14,747 nt of DNA from Nitrospira sp. UBA5699 (GTDB lineage Bacteria; Nitrospirota; Nitrospiria; Nitrospirales; Nitrospiraceae). Below are positions 6,914-13,748 of the stretch, piece by piece (positions within the stretch are counted from its first letter, which is position 1; every line of letters begins with the position of its first letter). Both the position numbers and the translations under genes were made by a program. Location of the stretch: NCBI GenBank assembly GCA_002420105.1, contig DIHJ01000014.1, positions 58,043 through 72,789 of the forward strand. Direction: 5' to 3'. The notes below the pieces were generated by a model. It ran no database searches and was not told the origin of the DNA. It worked only from the letters and a program-made list of their open reading frames with translations.

Positions 6914-7450
6914 CTACTTCCCGGTCTTTCCTTCTTTCTTCCTCAAAACTTCTCCGGCGTAGCGGACACCCTTCTGCTTGTAGACATCGGGCGGCTTGAT
7001 CGCGCGAAGATTGGCGGCAACCTGCCCCACCAGCCGTTTGTCCGCCCCCTTGATGTTGATCAAGGTTTGCTTGTCCACCTTGACGTCGATTCCCGCGGGT
7101 ACCGTGTACACCACCGGATTGATATACCCGACGTTGAAGCTCATCGTGCGGCCTTGAATCGCCGCCTTGTAGCCCACGCCGGTGATTTCCATGTTCCGCT
7201 CATACCCCTTGGTCACACCTTGCACCATGTTGCTCAGCTCCGCGCGCACGAGTCCGTGCATCGCGCGAACATTGCGATCGTCGCTGGCCCTGGTCACCAC
7301 GACCTGCCCGTTATCGACGGTCACTCCGATTCCCGGGGTCAACGTCCAGTCGAGCTTGCCCAACGGCCCCTTCACGGATACGACGGACCCCGCCACTTTG
7401 ACATCGACTCCGGTCGGCACCGGGATCGGCTTTTTTCCTATGCGTGACAT
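6914..7450 (-). CDS. rplF: 50S ribosomal protein L6
   Basis: L6 sits near the base of the L7/L12 stalk, next to the sarcin-ricin loop, and affects elongation factor binding and 50S maturation. The protein has 178 residues with two repeated alpha/beta domains. Visible blocks include MSRIGKKPIPVPTGV at the start, VSVKGPLGKLDWTL, the domain linker YERNMEITGVGYKA (about residues 84-97), and the diagnostic C-terminal KPPDVYKQKGVRYAGEVLRK. The start is the ATG at 7448-7450. It lies 41 bases after rpsH. Confidence 0.98.
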   Translation of the reverse strand: MSRIGKKPIPVPTGVDVKVAGSVVSVKGPLGKLDWTLTPGIGVTVDNGQVVVTRASDDRNVRAMHGLVRAELSNMVQGVTKGYERNMEITGVGYKAAIQGRTMSFNVGYINPVVYTVPAGIDVKVDKQTLINIKGADKRLVGQVAANLRAIKPPDVYKQKGVRYAGEVLRKKEGKTGK

Positions 7451-7491
7451 CGCTCCCTCATCTCTCCCGCTGATTCACCTAGCCGCCTGTC

Positions 7492-7887
7492 TTACCAAAC
7501 CGAACAAAGGATCTCTCCGCCTAGCCCCGCCTTCCGCGAAGCCTGGTCCGTCATCACACCCTTGGACGTCGAGAGAATGGCCATGCCGATCCCGTTGCGC
7601 ACGCGGGGAATGTCCTTGGTTCCCACGTACACACGCCGTCCCGGCTTGCTCACCCGCTGCATGCCGGTAATCATGGACTGCCCTTCGCCCACATACCGCA
7701 GTTGCACCTTCAGGACGGGATGACCGTCCTCCGTCGCCGTCTCGACGCCCTGGATGAATCCCTCGGCCTGGAGCACCCGCAAGACTTCCCGTTTCAACTT
7801 CGAGGCTGGAACAGTCACGACGTCATGGTGACGTCGAAACCCGTTCCGCAGCCGCACCAGCAGGTCACTAATCGGATCTGTAACCAT
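7492..7887 (-). CDS. rpsH: 30S ribosomal protein S8
   Basis: S8 is a primary binder of the central domain of 16S rRNA and, in E. coli, the translational repressor of the spc operon. The protein is 131 residues: MVTDPISDLLVRLRNG at the start, SKLKREVLRVLQAEGFI in the middle and the C-terminal signature GMAILSTSKGVMTDQASRKAGLGGEILCSVW in parts (ISTSKG-like loop and GGE). The frame extends 12 codons upstream to an ATG at 7923, but family homology begins at the ATG at 7885-7887, which has AAGGG six bases upstream. The 69-base gap from rpsN contains a short direct repeat. Confidence 0.97.
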   Translation of the reverse strand: MVTDPISDLLVRLRNGFRRHHDVVTVPASKLKREVLRVLQAEGFIQGVETATEDGHPVLKVQLRYVGEGQSMITGMQRVSKPGRRVYVGTKDIPRVRNGIGMAILSTSKGVMTDQASRKAGLGGEILCSVW

Positions 7888-7922
7888 ACGAACCCTTTCA
7901 CCAACAGCCTGGTTCCACAACA

Positions 7923-7946
7923 ATGACCGGTCTTGCAGATGACCGG
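7923..7946 (-). repeat. Short direct repeat in the rpsN-rpsH gap
   Basis: The 8-base string ATGACCGG (plus strand) occurs at 7923-7930 and again at 7939-7946, sixteen bases apart, inside the 69-base gap upstream of rpsH. No matching inverted arms or terminator are seen. It could be chance. Confidence 0.4.
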
Positions 7947-7956
7947 CGATGACACG

Positions 7957-8142
7957 CTACCAACTTGCTTTTCTGACCCCGGGAATTTCGCCCTTCAAGC
8001 TCAGCAGCCGGAAACAGATTCGGCACATCCGAAACCGGCGCAAGTACCCGTGCACGCGGCCGCACAACCCGCACCGATGATAGCCTCGGGTCTTGAACTT
8101 TGGCTTCGCCGCGGTCTTATTTCTCAGGGCTAGTCTCGACAC
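7957..8142 (-). CDS. rpsN: 30S ribosomal protein S14, zinc-binding (type Z)
   Basis: S14 binds the head of the 30S subunit late in assembly, near S3, S10 and S19. At 61 residues this is the short zinc form, not the roughly 100-residue zinc-free form found in E. coli. Cys24, Cys27, Cys40 and Cys43 (RCGLC and MCRIC) form the zinc site, preceded by KPKFKTRGYHR and followed by the conserved end LKGEIPGVRKASW. The start is GTG at 8140-8142 with GGAG about six bases upstream. It lies between rplE and rpsH as in most bacteria. Confidence 0.98.
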   Translation of the reverse strand: MSRLALRNKTAAKPKFKTRGYHRCGLCGRVHGYLRRFRMCRICFRLLSLKGEIPGVRKASW

Positions 8143-8163
8143 TGCTGACTCCTTCGTTCTGTG

Positions 8164-8823
8164 TTAGGTCCGGAACGGCATCCCCAATTGTCGGAGCAAC
8201 GCCTTTCCCTCGTCGTTCGTACGGGCCGTCGTGACGATCGTAATATCCATTCCGTGAATCGAGGCCACTTCGTCGTATTGAATCTCCGGGAAAATCAACT
8301 GCTCTTTCAGCCCCAGCGTGTAATTACCCCGTCCGTCAAAGGCCTTGGGGGAGACCCCCCGAAAATCGCGGATGCGCGGCAATGCGATCGAAACCAGCCG
8401 GTCGAAAAACTCGTACATACGGCGATTGCGCAGGGTCACTTTCGCCCCGATGGGCATGCCCTGCCGGAGCTTGAACCCGGCAATGGCCTTCTTCGCCCTC
8501 GTGATGACCGCCTTCTGCCCGGTGATCGTGCCCAGTTCGCCCGCGGCGCTCTCGAGCAATTTGACGTTCTGAATCGCCTCGCTCATGCCCACGTTCAGCA
8601 CGATGCGTTCCAGTTTCGGCACCTGCATCACGTTCTTGTACCCGAACTCCTTCATCAGAGCGGGCACGACTTGGTCCCGATAGGCATCGCGCAATCGCGG
8701 CTGAAACTTCGACTCCTCGCTTCCGTCATCCAACTTCTGCGGGGCCGAGGCGCCCTCTTTCTTCGCCGGACGACCTGCCGGCTTGCCGCCTTTCGCCTTC
8801 TTGCTGTCCTTTGCTTCCGCCAT
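8164..8823 (-). CDS. rplE: 50S ribosomal protein L5 with long N-terminal tail
   Basis: L5 binds 5S rRNA in the central protuberance and bridges to S13 in the small subunit. Family blocks run from RLRDAYRDQVVPALMKEFGY (43-62) through PKLERIVLNVGMSEA, GQKAVITRAKKAIAGFKLRQG, MPIGAKVTLRNRRMYEFFDR and IFPEIQYDE to the end. The total of 219 residues exceeds the usual 180 or so because of about 38 extra residues at the front, rich in lysine, alanine, glycine and serine and probably disordered. The ATG at 8821-8823 has GAGGA upstream, and there is no ATG or GTG between it and the L5 core (only a TTG at codon 31 without a ribosome binding site), so the tail appears to be translated. Confidence 0.97.
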   Translation of the reverse strand: MAEAKDSKKAKGGKPAGRPAKKEGASAPQKLDDGSEESKFQPRLRDAYRDQVVPALMKEFGYKNVMQVPKLERIVLNVGMSEAIQNVKLLESAAGELGTITGQKAVITRAKKAIAGFKLRQGMPIGAKVTLRNRRMYEFFDRLVSIALPRIRDFRGVSPKAFDGRGNYTLGLKEQLIFPEIQYDEVASIHGMDITIVTTARTNDEGKALLRQLGMPFRT

Positions 8824-8839
8824 GCGACCGTCCTCACTC

Positions 8840-9169
8840 CTACTCTACGAGATCGTTCGATTTCTTGCTGAACCGGACCCGGCGGCCATCGGCCTGAGTC
8901 CGTACACCCAACCGCGTCGGCTTCTGCGTCACGGGACACAGGAACATCACGTTCGAGATGGCCAACGGGGCCTCCCGTTCAAGAATGCCGCCCTGCTTCA
9001 CCTTTTGGTTCGGTTTGGTGTGGCGCTTGATCATGTTCAATTTCTCGACCACGATCTTTCCCGCCGACCGATCGACGGACAGCACTTTTCCGGACTTCCC
9101 GCGATCGCGTCCGGCAATCACCATCACCGTGTCCCCTTTGCGAATACGACTTTTCTGCAACGCCTGCAC
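8840..9169 (-). CDS. rplX: 50S ribosomal protein L24
   Basis: L24 is an early assembly initiator that binds the 5' end of 23S rRNA and sits beside the exit tunnel. The KOW motif is at residues 9-36 (IRKGDTVMVIAGRDRGKSGK), followed by VEKLNMIKRHTKPN and GGILEREAPLAISNVMFLCP. There is no ATG near the expected start. I chose the GTG at 9167-9169 (109 residues) because AGGGG lies five bases upstream; a GTG at 9173-9175 or a TTG at 9185-9187 would add two or six residues. The frame runs much further upstream inside rplN, but only as a shadow. Confidence 0.95.
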   Translation of the reverse strand: MQALQKSRIRKGDTVMVIAGRDRGKSGKVLSVDRSAGKIVVEKLNMIKRHTKPNQKVKQGGILEREAPLAISNVMFLCPVTQKPTRLGVRTQADGRRVRFSKKSNDLVE

Positions 9170-9192
9170 GTTCACCCCTACTTGCAATCTGG

Positions 9193-9561
9193 TTAAAGCA
9201 CTTCCGGAGCCAGCGAAATGATCTTCATGAACTTCTTCCACCGCAACTCGCGCGCCACCGGACCGAAGATCCGGGTGCCGATCGGTTCGCCGTCCTTGTT
9301 GATCAACACGCAGGCATTCCGGTCGAATTTGATGTACGAGCCGTCTTCGCGACGAACTTCCTTGGTGGTCCGAACGATCACCGCCCGGCTCACATCGCCT
9401 TTCTTCACCGTCGCCTGGGGAATCGCCTCCTTGACGGCCACGACGATCACATCCCCCAGCGAGGCATAGCGGCGCTTGGATCCACCGAGCACGTGAAAGC
9501 ACATGGCCTGCTTCGCACCGGAATTGTCGGCCACGTCCATGTATGTGTAATTCTGAATCAT
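9193..9561 (-). CDS. rplN: 50S ribosomal protein L14
   Basis: L14 is a conserved 50S protein at the subunit interface, contacting 16S rRNA in bridge B8 and binding the silencing factor RsfS in many bacteria. The 122-residue protein is full length: MIQNYTYMDVADNSGAKQ at the start, LGDVIVVAVKEAIPQ, KKGDVSRAVIVRTTKEVRR and GTRIFGPVARELRWKKFMKI near the end. The start is the ATG at 9559-9561. The ribosome binding site is weak (GAGG about 15 bases upstream, AGAGA closer), and a small GCAA-loop hairpin lies in the 36-base gap after rpsQ. Confidence 0.98.
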   Translation of the reverse strand: MIQNYTYMDVADNSGAKQAMCFHVLGGSKRRYASLGDVIVVAVKEAIPQATVKKGDVSRAVIVRTTKEVRREDGSYIKFDRNACVLINKDGEPIGTRIFGPVARELRWKKFMKIISLAPEVL

Positions 9562-9585
9562 GATCTCTGTTTATCCTCAACGAGC

Positions 9586-9599
9586 AGGCGTTGCCGCCT
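9586..9599 (-). promoter_or_regulatory. Small GNRA-loop hairpin between rpsQ and rplN
   Basis: On the mRNA, AGGCG GCAA CGCCT forms a five-base-pair stem closed by a GCAA tetraloop, a GNRA loop that is unusually stable in RNA. It begins inside the rpsQ stop codon and ends about 24 bases before the rplN start. No U-run follows, so it is not a terminator. It may stabilise or process the mRNA, or be chance. Confidence 0.4.
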
Positions 9600-9864
9600 A
9601 CTCAGCTCGCCCCTTTTCCAACACCTCGACGACGCGCCAGTGCTTGTCTTTGCTGATGGGCCGCGTCTCGATCATCCGCACACGATCCCCGACATTGCAG
9701 GCATTCTGCTCATCGTGGGCCTTGAACTTCGTCACCCGCCGCATGACCTTGCGATAGATGGGATGCACGACCGAGCGTTCCACCGCCACCACAACGGTCT
9801 TGTTCATCTTGTTGCTGATGACACGACCGACCCACTCCCGCCGCTTCGCTTCCGACTCTGCCAT
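9598..9864 (-). CDS. rpsQ: 30S ribosomal protein S17
   Basis: S17 is a primary 16S rRNA binder in the 5' domain with an OB fold and a long basic loop. The 88-residue protein shows REWVGRVISNKMNKTVVVAV (9-28), the loop VHPIYRKVMRRVTKFKAHDE and NVGDRVRMIETRPISKDKHW, all hallmarks. The start is the ATG at 9862-9864, 18 bases after rpmC. Length and features are normal. Confidence 0.98.
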   Translation of the reverse strand: MAESEAKRREWVGRVISNKMNKTVVVAVERSVVHPIYRKVMRRVTKFKAHDEQNACNVGDRVRMIETRPISKDKHWRVVEVLEKGRAE

Positions 9865-9882
9865 GATCCCAACCCTTTCGCC

Positions 9883-10092
9883 TTAAGAGCCAGACTTCCG
9901 TTCGGCCCGTTCCGCTTCGCGCAACACGGTCTTCACCCGGGCAATCGTCCGCTTCGTCTTCCGGATCTGCATGGGATTTTCCAGTCGTCCGGTGCCCAAC
10001 TGAAAACGAAGATTGAAGAGCTCCTGCGTCAATTGCTTGGCCTTTTCGGAAAGCTCCGCGCCGGTCATCTGTCTCAGTTCTTTTAGGTCCAT
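9883..10092 (-). CDS. rpmC: 50S ribosomal protein L29
   Basis: L29 is a small two-helix protein beside L23 at the tunnel exit, where signal recognition particle and trigger factor dock. The 69-residue protein begins MDLKELRQMTGAELSEKAKQ, contains the diagnostic ELFNLRFQLGTGRLENPMQI (24-43) and then RKTKRTIARVKTVLRE. The start is the ATG at 10090-10092, 36 bases after the rplP stop. The short C-terminal basic tail is unremarkable. Confidence 0.97.
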   Translation of the reverse strand: MDLKELRQMTGAELSEKAKQLTQELFNLRFQLGTGRLENPMQIRKTKRTIARVKTVLREAERAERKSGS

Positions 10093-10128
10093 CGGAATTC
10101 TCGCCCTTCAGCTATCCGTGCAATGATC

Positions 10129-10542
10129 TTAGAATTCGCCGCGCGTCACGCACTTCGTCGCGATCGGCAGCTTATGGGACGCGAGCCGAAACGCCTCGTG
10201 CGCGATCTCCGGCGTGACGCCGCCCATCTCATAGAGGATCCGTCCCGGCTTCACAACGGCCACCCAGTACTCAGGGTTGCCCTTCCCTTTACCCATTCGA
10301 GTTTCCGCCGGCTTTTTCGTGATCGGCTTGTCCGGGAAGATCCTCGTCCAGACCTGACCGCCGCGCTTCACATAGCGGGTAATCGCGATACGAGCCGCTT
10401 CGATCTGTCGGCTGGTCACCCAGCCCGGCTCCAGCGCCTTTAAGCCGAATTCCCCGAGCGTGATGTGGCCGCCACGATAGGCTTTACCGCGCATCCGCCC
10501 CTTCATCATTTTTCTAAACTTGACTTTTTTCGGTGCTAACAC
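10129..10542 (-). CDS. rplP: 50S ribosomal protein L16
   Basis: L16 organises the A-site tRNA-binding region near the peptidyl transferase centre. The 137-residue protein has the standard start MLAPKKVKFRKMMKGRMRG, then GHITLGEFGLKALEPGWVTS (about 25-44), IEAARIAITRYVKRGGQVW and RIFPDKPITKKPAETRMGKGKG (in sections), with PEYWVAVVKPGRILYEMGGV near the end. The start is GTG at 10540-10542 with GAGG upstream (GAGGAAATC). It is 14 bases after rpsC. Confidence 0.98.
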   Translation of the reverse strand: MLAPKKVKFRKMMKGRMRGKAYRGGHITLGEFGLKALEPGWVTSRQIEAARIAITRYVKRGGQVWTRIFPDKPITKKPAETRMGKGKGNPEYWVAVVKPGRILYEMGGVTPEIAHEAFRLASHKLPIATKCVTRGEF

Positions 10543-10556
10543 GATTTCCTCTTCGC

Positions 10557-11228
10557 CTACCCGAGACGCCGTTCAAATGCCGCTTCAGGCTTCAGCGGCT
10601 GAGCGGGGAGAATCTCTCCCTTGTAGATCCACGTCTTGACTCCGATCTGTCCCATCGTGGTATGGGCTTCCGCGAACCCGTAGTCCACTTCCGCGCGAAG
10701 CGTGTGGAGAGGCACCCGGCCTTCGCGATACCATTCGGTCCGCGCGATTTCCGCCCCGCCGAGACGGCCCGCCACCATGATCTTGATGCCCTGCGCGCCG
10801 AGCCGCAAGGCCGACTGGACCGATCGCTTCATGGCGCGGCGGAACGCCACACGCTTTTCCAGCTGAGTCGCCACATTTTCGCTGACCAGTTGGGCATCCA
10901 ACTCCGGCTTCTTGATCTCTTTCACGGTGATGTAGACCTGTCCGCCGTACTGCTTCTCCAATTCGGCCTTGAGCTTATCGACTTCGGCGCCCTTGCGTCC
11001 GATGATGATGCCGGGTCGGGCGGTGTGGATGATGACGCGCGTCTGGTCTCCGGACCGTTCGATCTCCACCTTGGCGACACCCGCGTGGTAAAGCTTCTGC
11101 TTCACGACCTTCCGGATCCTGATGTCCTGGTGAAGCAACTTGGCATAGTCCTTCCCGGCATACCACCGGGAACTCCACGTGTAGTTGTATCCGAGCCGAT
11201 AACCTATTGGATGTGTTTTCTGACCCAT
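10557..11228 (-). CDS. rpsC: 30S ribosomal protein S3
   Basis: S3 forms part of the mRNA entry channel with S4 and S5 and contributes to the ribosomal helicase activity. The protein has 223 residues, within the family range. The start MGQKTHPIGYRLGY is diagnostic. The KH domain carries GRKG at 77-80 (RPGIIIGRKGAEVDKL). The basic helix at about 126-139 (RVAFRRAMKRSVQS) includes Arg130, Arg131 and Lys134, the region tied to helicase function. The C-terminal domain includes GRLGGAEIARTEWYREGRVP (154-173) and GVKTWIYKGEI. The ATG is at 11226-11228, after a 59-base gap that contains a GC-rich hairpin. Confidence 0.98.
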   Translation of the reverse strand: MGQKTHPIGYRLGYNYTWSSRWYAGKDYAKLLHQDIRIRKVVKQKLYHAGVAKVEIERSGDQTRVIIHTARPGIIIGRKGAEVDKLKAELEKQYGGQVYITVKEIKKPELDAQLVSENVATQLEKRVAFRRAMKRSVQSALRLGAQGIKIMVAGRLGGAEIARTEWYREGRVPLHTLRAEVDYGFAEAHTTMGQIGVKTWIYKGEILPAQPLKPEAAFERRLG

Positions 11229-11248
11229 ACGGTGCGTGCCTCAGTTCT

Positions 11249-11272
11249 GCGGCGGCCGACCGGCCACGCCGC
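11249..11272 (-). promoter_or_regulatory. GC-rich hairpin between rplV and rpsC
   Basis: On the mRNA the 24 bases can fold as GCGGC paired with GCCGC, a two-base bulge (GT), then GGCC paired with GGCC around a GGTC loop: nine G-C pairs. It ends about 20 bases before the rpsC ATG. A-rich, not U-rich, sequence follows, so a rho-independent terminator is unlikely. A role in mRNA stability or tuning of rpsC translation is inference. Confidence 0.45.
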
Positions 11273-11287
11273 TCAGTCTTCGATGAC

Positions 11288-11641
11288 TTACGACTTCCCC
11301 GTTACGCTCGGGGCTTCCACCACGACGGTGATATGACTTGTCCGTTTTTGAATCGCATTGGCGCGCCCCATCGAGCGGGCACGGAATCGCTTATAGATCG
11401 GCCCGCAGTTGACGAACGCTTTCGACACCCGCATGGACTCGCTGTCGCCCAGTTCCTTCTGTTCGGCATTGGCGACCGCCGACCGAAGAACCTTTTCAAT
11501 CACGCGGGCGGCATGACGGGGGAGATGCTTCAGCATCGCCAACGCCATGGGGACCTGCTGCCCTCTGATCATGTCGACAACCGGACGGGCCTTCCGAGGG
11601 GCCACGCGAACGAATCTGAGTACTGCTCGTGCTTCTGCCAT
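11288..11641 (-). CDS. rplV: 50S ribosomal protein L22
   Basis: L22 lines the narrow part of the nascent peptide tunnel with an extended beta hairpin; changes there cause macrolide resistance in other bacteria. The 117-residue protein has VRVAPRKARPVVDMIRGQ (11-28), SAVANAEQ (54-61), and the hairpin plus final strand GPIYKRFRARSMGRANAIQK and RTSHITVVVE. The start is the ATG at 11639-11641. The 49-base gap after rpsS contains a weak GCTG-ACG-CAGC hairpin (11675-11685) and nothing else. Confidence 0.98.
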   Translation of the reverse strand: MAEARAVLRFVRVAPRKARPVVDMIRGQQVPMALAMLKHLPRHAARVIEKVLRSAVANAEQKELGDSESMRVSKAFVNCGPIYKRFRARSMGRANAIQKRTSHITVVVEAPSVTGKS

Positions 11642-11690
11642 ATCCTATTCCTTACCCGCTGAGACCAATAACCGCTGCGTCAGCCGGCGC

Positions 11691-11978
11691 CTACTTGAGG
11701 GCGACGGCCTTTTCCGTCTTCGCCTGTCCGTGCCCCTTGAAGAATCTGGTCGGAGCAAACTCGCCGAGCTTGTGTCCCACCATGTTCTCCGTCACGAATA
11801 CGGGAATGAATTTCTTCCCGTTGTGGACGGCGAAGGTGTGCCCGATCATATCCGGCACGACGGTCGATCGTCTCGACCAGGTCTTGATGATCTTCCGATC
11901 CTTCGTCTGATTCATCTGCTCGACTTTTTTCAGCAGATGATCATCGACAAACGGGCCCTTGCTAATCGATCTAGGCAT
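11691..11978 (-). CDS. rpsS: 30S ribosomal protein S19
   Basis: S19 forms a complex with S13 in the head of the 30S subunit and contacts 23S rRNA through bridge B1a. The 95-residue protein has the family start MPRSISKGPFVDDHLLKKVE, then TWSRRSTVVPDMIGHTFAVHN (in part) and FVTENMVGHKLGEFAPTR. The frame is open upstream to 12110, inside rplB, but homology begins at the ATG at 11976-11978. That start overlaps the rplB stop by eight bases, suggesting translational coupling with L2. Confidence 0.98.
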   Translation of the reverse strand: MPRSISKGPFVDDHLLKKVEQMNQTKDRKIIKTWSRRSTVVPDMIGHTFAVHNGKKFIPVFVTENMVGHKLGEFAPTRFFKGHGQAKTEKAVALK

Positions 11979-12813
11979 TGCGCACTCCTGACTTGCGACG
12001 GGCAATGATGTACTTATCCGTCCCCTTGTTGTTGCGCGTCTTGTATCCCTTCGTCGGCAATCCCCAGGGAGAAACCGGATGCGGGTTGCCCTGCCCGGAC
12101 TTGCCCTCACCGCCCCCGTGGGGATGGTCCACCGGGTTCATGACGACGCCGCGCACATGAGGACGGCGCCCCAGCCACCGAGTGCGCCCGGCTTTGCCGA
12201 CGTTGATGTTCTCGTGGTCGAGATTGCCGACCTGCCCGACCGTCGCCATGCAAGACGCCAGAATACGGCGCATTTCTCCCGACTTGAGGCGCACCTGCAC
12301 GTACTCGCCGTCACGCCCCATCACCTGGGCGAATCCGCCCGCGCTGCGGATGAGCTGCCCGCCCTTGCCGGGCTTCAATTCAATATTGTGAATCGTCGTA
12401 CCGAGCGGCATGTTGGCCAGCGGAAGCGAATTACCGGTCCGCACCTCCGCATCCGCCCCGGATTGGAGCACATCTCCAACCTGCAAACCGACGGGCGCGA
12501 GGATGTACCGCTTTTCGCCGTCCTTATAGCTCAACAACGCGATACGGGCGGAACGATTGGGATCGTACTCCAGCGCCGTCACCGTGGCCGGGATCCCGAC
12601 CTTGTCGCGACGGAAATCGATTTTCCGGTACAGCCGGCGGTGCCCCGCTCCTCGGAACCGAACGGTCGTCCGCCCGTCGTTGTTCCGTCCCCCCGTCCGC
12701 AAGTGAAAGGAGGTCAGCGACTTTTCCGGCTTCTTCTTTGCCAGTTCTTCAGTGGTGACGATCGTCATGCCGCGTCGGCCGGACGTCGTCGGTTTATAGG
12801 CCTTCAGTCCCAT
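11971..12813 (-). CDS. rplB: 50S ribosomal protein L2
   Basis: L2 is one of the most conserved large-subunit proteins, needed for subunit joining and peptidyl transferase activity. The protein has 280 residues, normal. It begins MGLKAYKPTTSGRRGMTIV, has GGRNNDGRTTVRFRGAGHRR (41-60), an SH3-like domain, and the C-terminal GVVMNPVDHPHGGGEGKSG (222-240) with His230 corresponding to the essential His229 of E. coli. The frame is open upstream through rplW, but the ATG at 12811-12813 with AAGGAAG upstream is the family start. It lies 17 bases after rplW. Confidence 0.98.
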   Translation of the reverse strand: MGLKAYKPTTSGRRGMTIVTTEELAKKKPEKSLTSFHLRTGGRNNDGRTTVRFRGAGHRRLYRKIDFRRDKVGIPATVTALEYDPNRSARIALLSYKDGEKRYILAPVGLQVGDVLQSGADAEVRTGNSLPLANMPLGTTIHNIELKPGKGGQLIRSAGGFAQVMGRDGEYVQVRLKSGEMRRILASCMATVGQVGNLDHENINVGKAGRTRWLGRRPHVRGVVMNPVDHPHGGGEGKSGQGNPHPVSPWGLPTKGYKTRNNKGTDKYIIARRKSGVRNA

Positions 12814-12830
12814 GCGCGTATCTTCCTTCT

Positions 12831-13124
12831 CTAGGCGCTCTCGTAGAGTTCGAGCTTTTCGCCTTCTTTCAATTTCACGAAGGCCTTTTTCCAATCGGAT
12901 CGCTTGCCGGAGAAACGTCCCAGGCGCTTGACCTTCCCCCGCACGTTCAACACGTTGACCCGCGCCACCTTCACTTTCAGCAAGGCCTCCACGGCCTGCT
13001 TGATCTGCACGCGATTCGCATCGGGATGAACCAGGAAGCTCACCGTATTGTTCGCCTCGCGCATCGCCGTGATCTTTTCCGTCAACAACGGCTGAATGAG
13101 CACGCTGTGGAGATCCATCTTCAT
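12831..13124 (-). CDS. rplW: 50S ribosomal protein L23
   Basis: L23 lies at the tunnel exit and is the main docking site for trigger factor and signal recognition particle. The 97-residue protein has the family pattern: SVLIQPLLTEKITAMREANN (7-26), FLVHPDANRVQIKQAVEALL (30-49), VARVNVLNVRGKVKR and a C-terminal KKAFVKLKEGEKLEL. The ATG at 13122-13124 overlaps the rplD stop (ATGA) and has GGAGG seven bases upstream; a second ATG two codons later is less likely. Confidence 0.98.
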   Translation of the reverse strand: MKMDLHSVLIQPLLTEKITAMREANNTVSFLVHPDANRVQIKQAVEALLKVKVARVNVLNVRGKVKRLGRFSGKRSDWKKAFVKLKEGEKLELYESA

Positions 13125-13744
13125 GCCCAGACCTCCTTGACACGCGCGAGATCCCGTTCGGGAATCACGATCATGCCGGCCCGCACAATGTCGTAGACGT
13201 TCAGCCGATCCGGGGTCACCACGGTGACCTTGGCGAGATTCCTGGCCGCCTGCGTAAGTCCTGTCTGCCCCTCTCCGGCCACCACCAGAACCTGCGAGCC
13301 GGCCCCGAACTGATCCAACGCCTTCGCCAGCAGCTTCGTCTTGGGCTGCTCAAGCGACAAACTGGACACGACGATCAGGTGTCCCTCCGCAAGTTTCGCC
13401 GAGAGCGCGCTTTGCAGCGCCGCGCGGTACTTCTTCTTCGGCATGCTGAAGGCGTAGCTCCGCGGCTTGGGACCGAACACCGATCCGCCGTGCCGCCATA
13501 CCGGAGAGCGCACCGAGCCGGCGCGGGCCCGTCCCGTATGCTTTTGCTTCCACGGCTTCTTTCCTGACCCGCTCACTTCTCCCCGCCGGAGCGTCGAGGC
13601 GGTGCCCTGCCGCTCACAGGCCCGCTGCATCACGACCGCCTCATGCACCAACGCCGTATGCGGGGCACAGCCGAAGACCTCCGCCGGCAATTCCGCAGAT
13701 CCAACCTTCCGCCTATTCAGGTCAACCACATCAACCGTCGGCAT
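13121..13744 (-). CDS. rplD: 50S ribosomal protein L4
   Basis: L4 binds the 5' half of 23S rRNA and extends a loop to the tunnel constriction; in E. coli it also represses the S10 operon through its leader. The protein has 207 residues. The tunnel loop is GSGKKPWKQKHTGRARAGS (59-77), followed by SPVWRHGGSVFGPKPR (80-95), both diagnostic. The C-terminal half has AARNLAKVTVVTPDRLNVYD (166-185). The frame is open upstream to 13831, but the ATG at 13742-13744 matches the family start, four bases after rplC. Its stop overlaps the rplW start. Confidence 0.98.
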   Translation of the reverse strand: MPTVDVVDLNRRKVGSAELPAEVFGCAPHTALVHEAVVMQRACERQGTASTLRRGEVSGSGKKPWKQKHTGRARAGSVRSPVWRHGGSVFGPKPRSYAFSMPKKKYRAALQSALSAKLAEGHLIVVSSLSLEQPKTKLLAKALDQFGAGSQVLVVAGEGQTGLTQAARNLAKVTVVTPDRLNVYDIVRAGMIVIPERDLARVKEVWA

Positions 13745-13748
13745 GGCC

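Noticed and set aside
7888..7923. A 12-codon longer start for S8
   Set aside because: The extra residues do not resemble S8, while the ATG at 7887 matches the family start and has a properly spaced ribosome binding site.
11979..12110. A 44-codon upstream extension of the S19 frame
   Set aside because: It lies inside rplB in another frame, and the family start is the ATG at 11978.
12814..13143. A 110-codon upstream extension of the L2 frame
   Set aside because: It overlaps nearly all of rplW in another frame; L2 homology starts exactly at the ATG at 12813, which has its own ribosome binding site.
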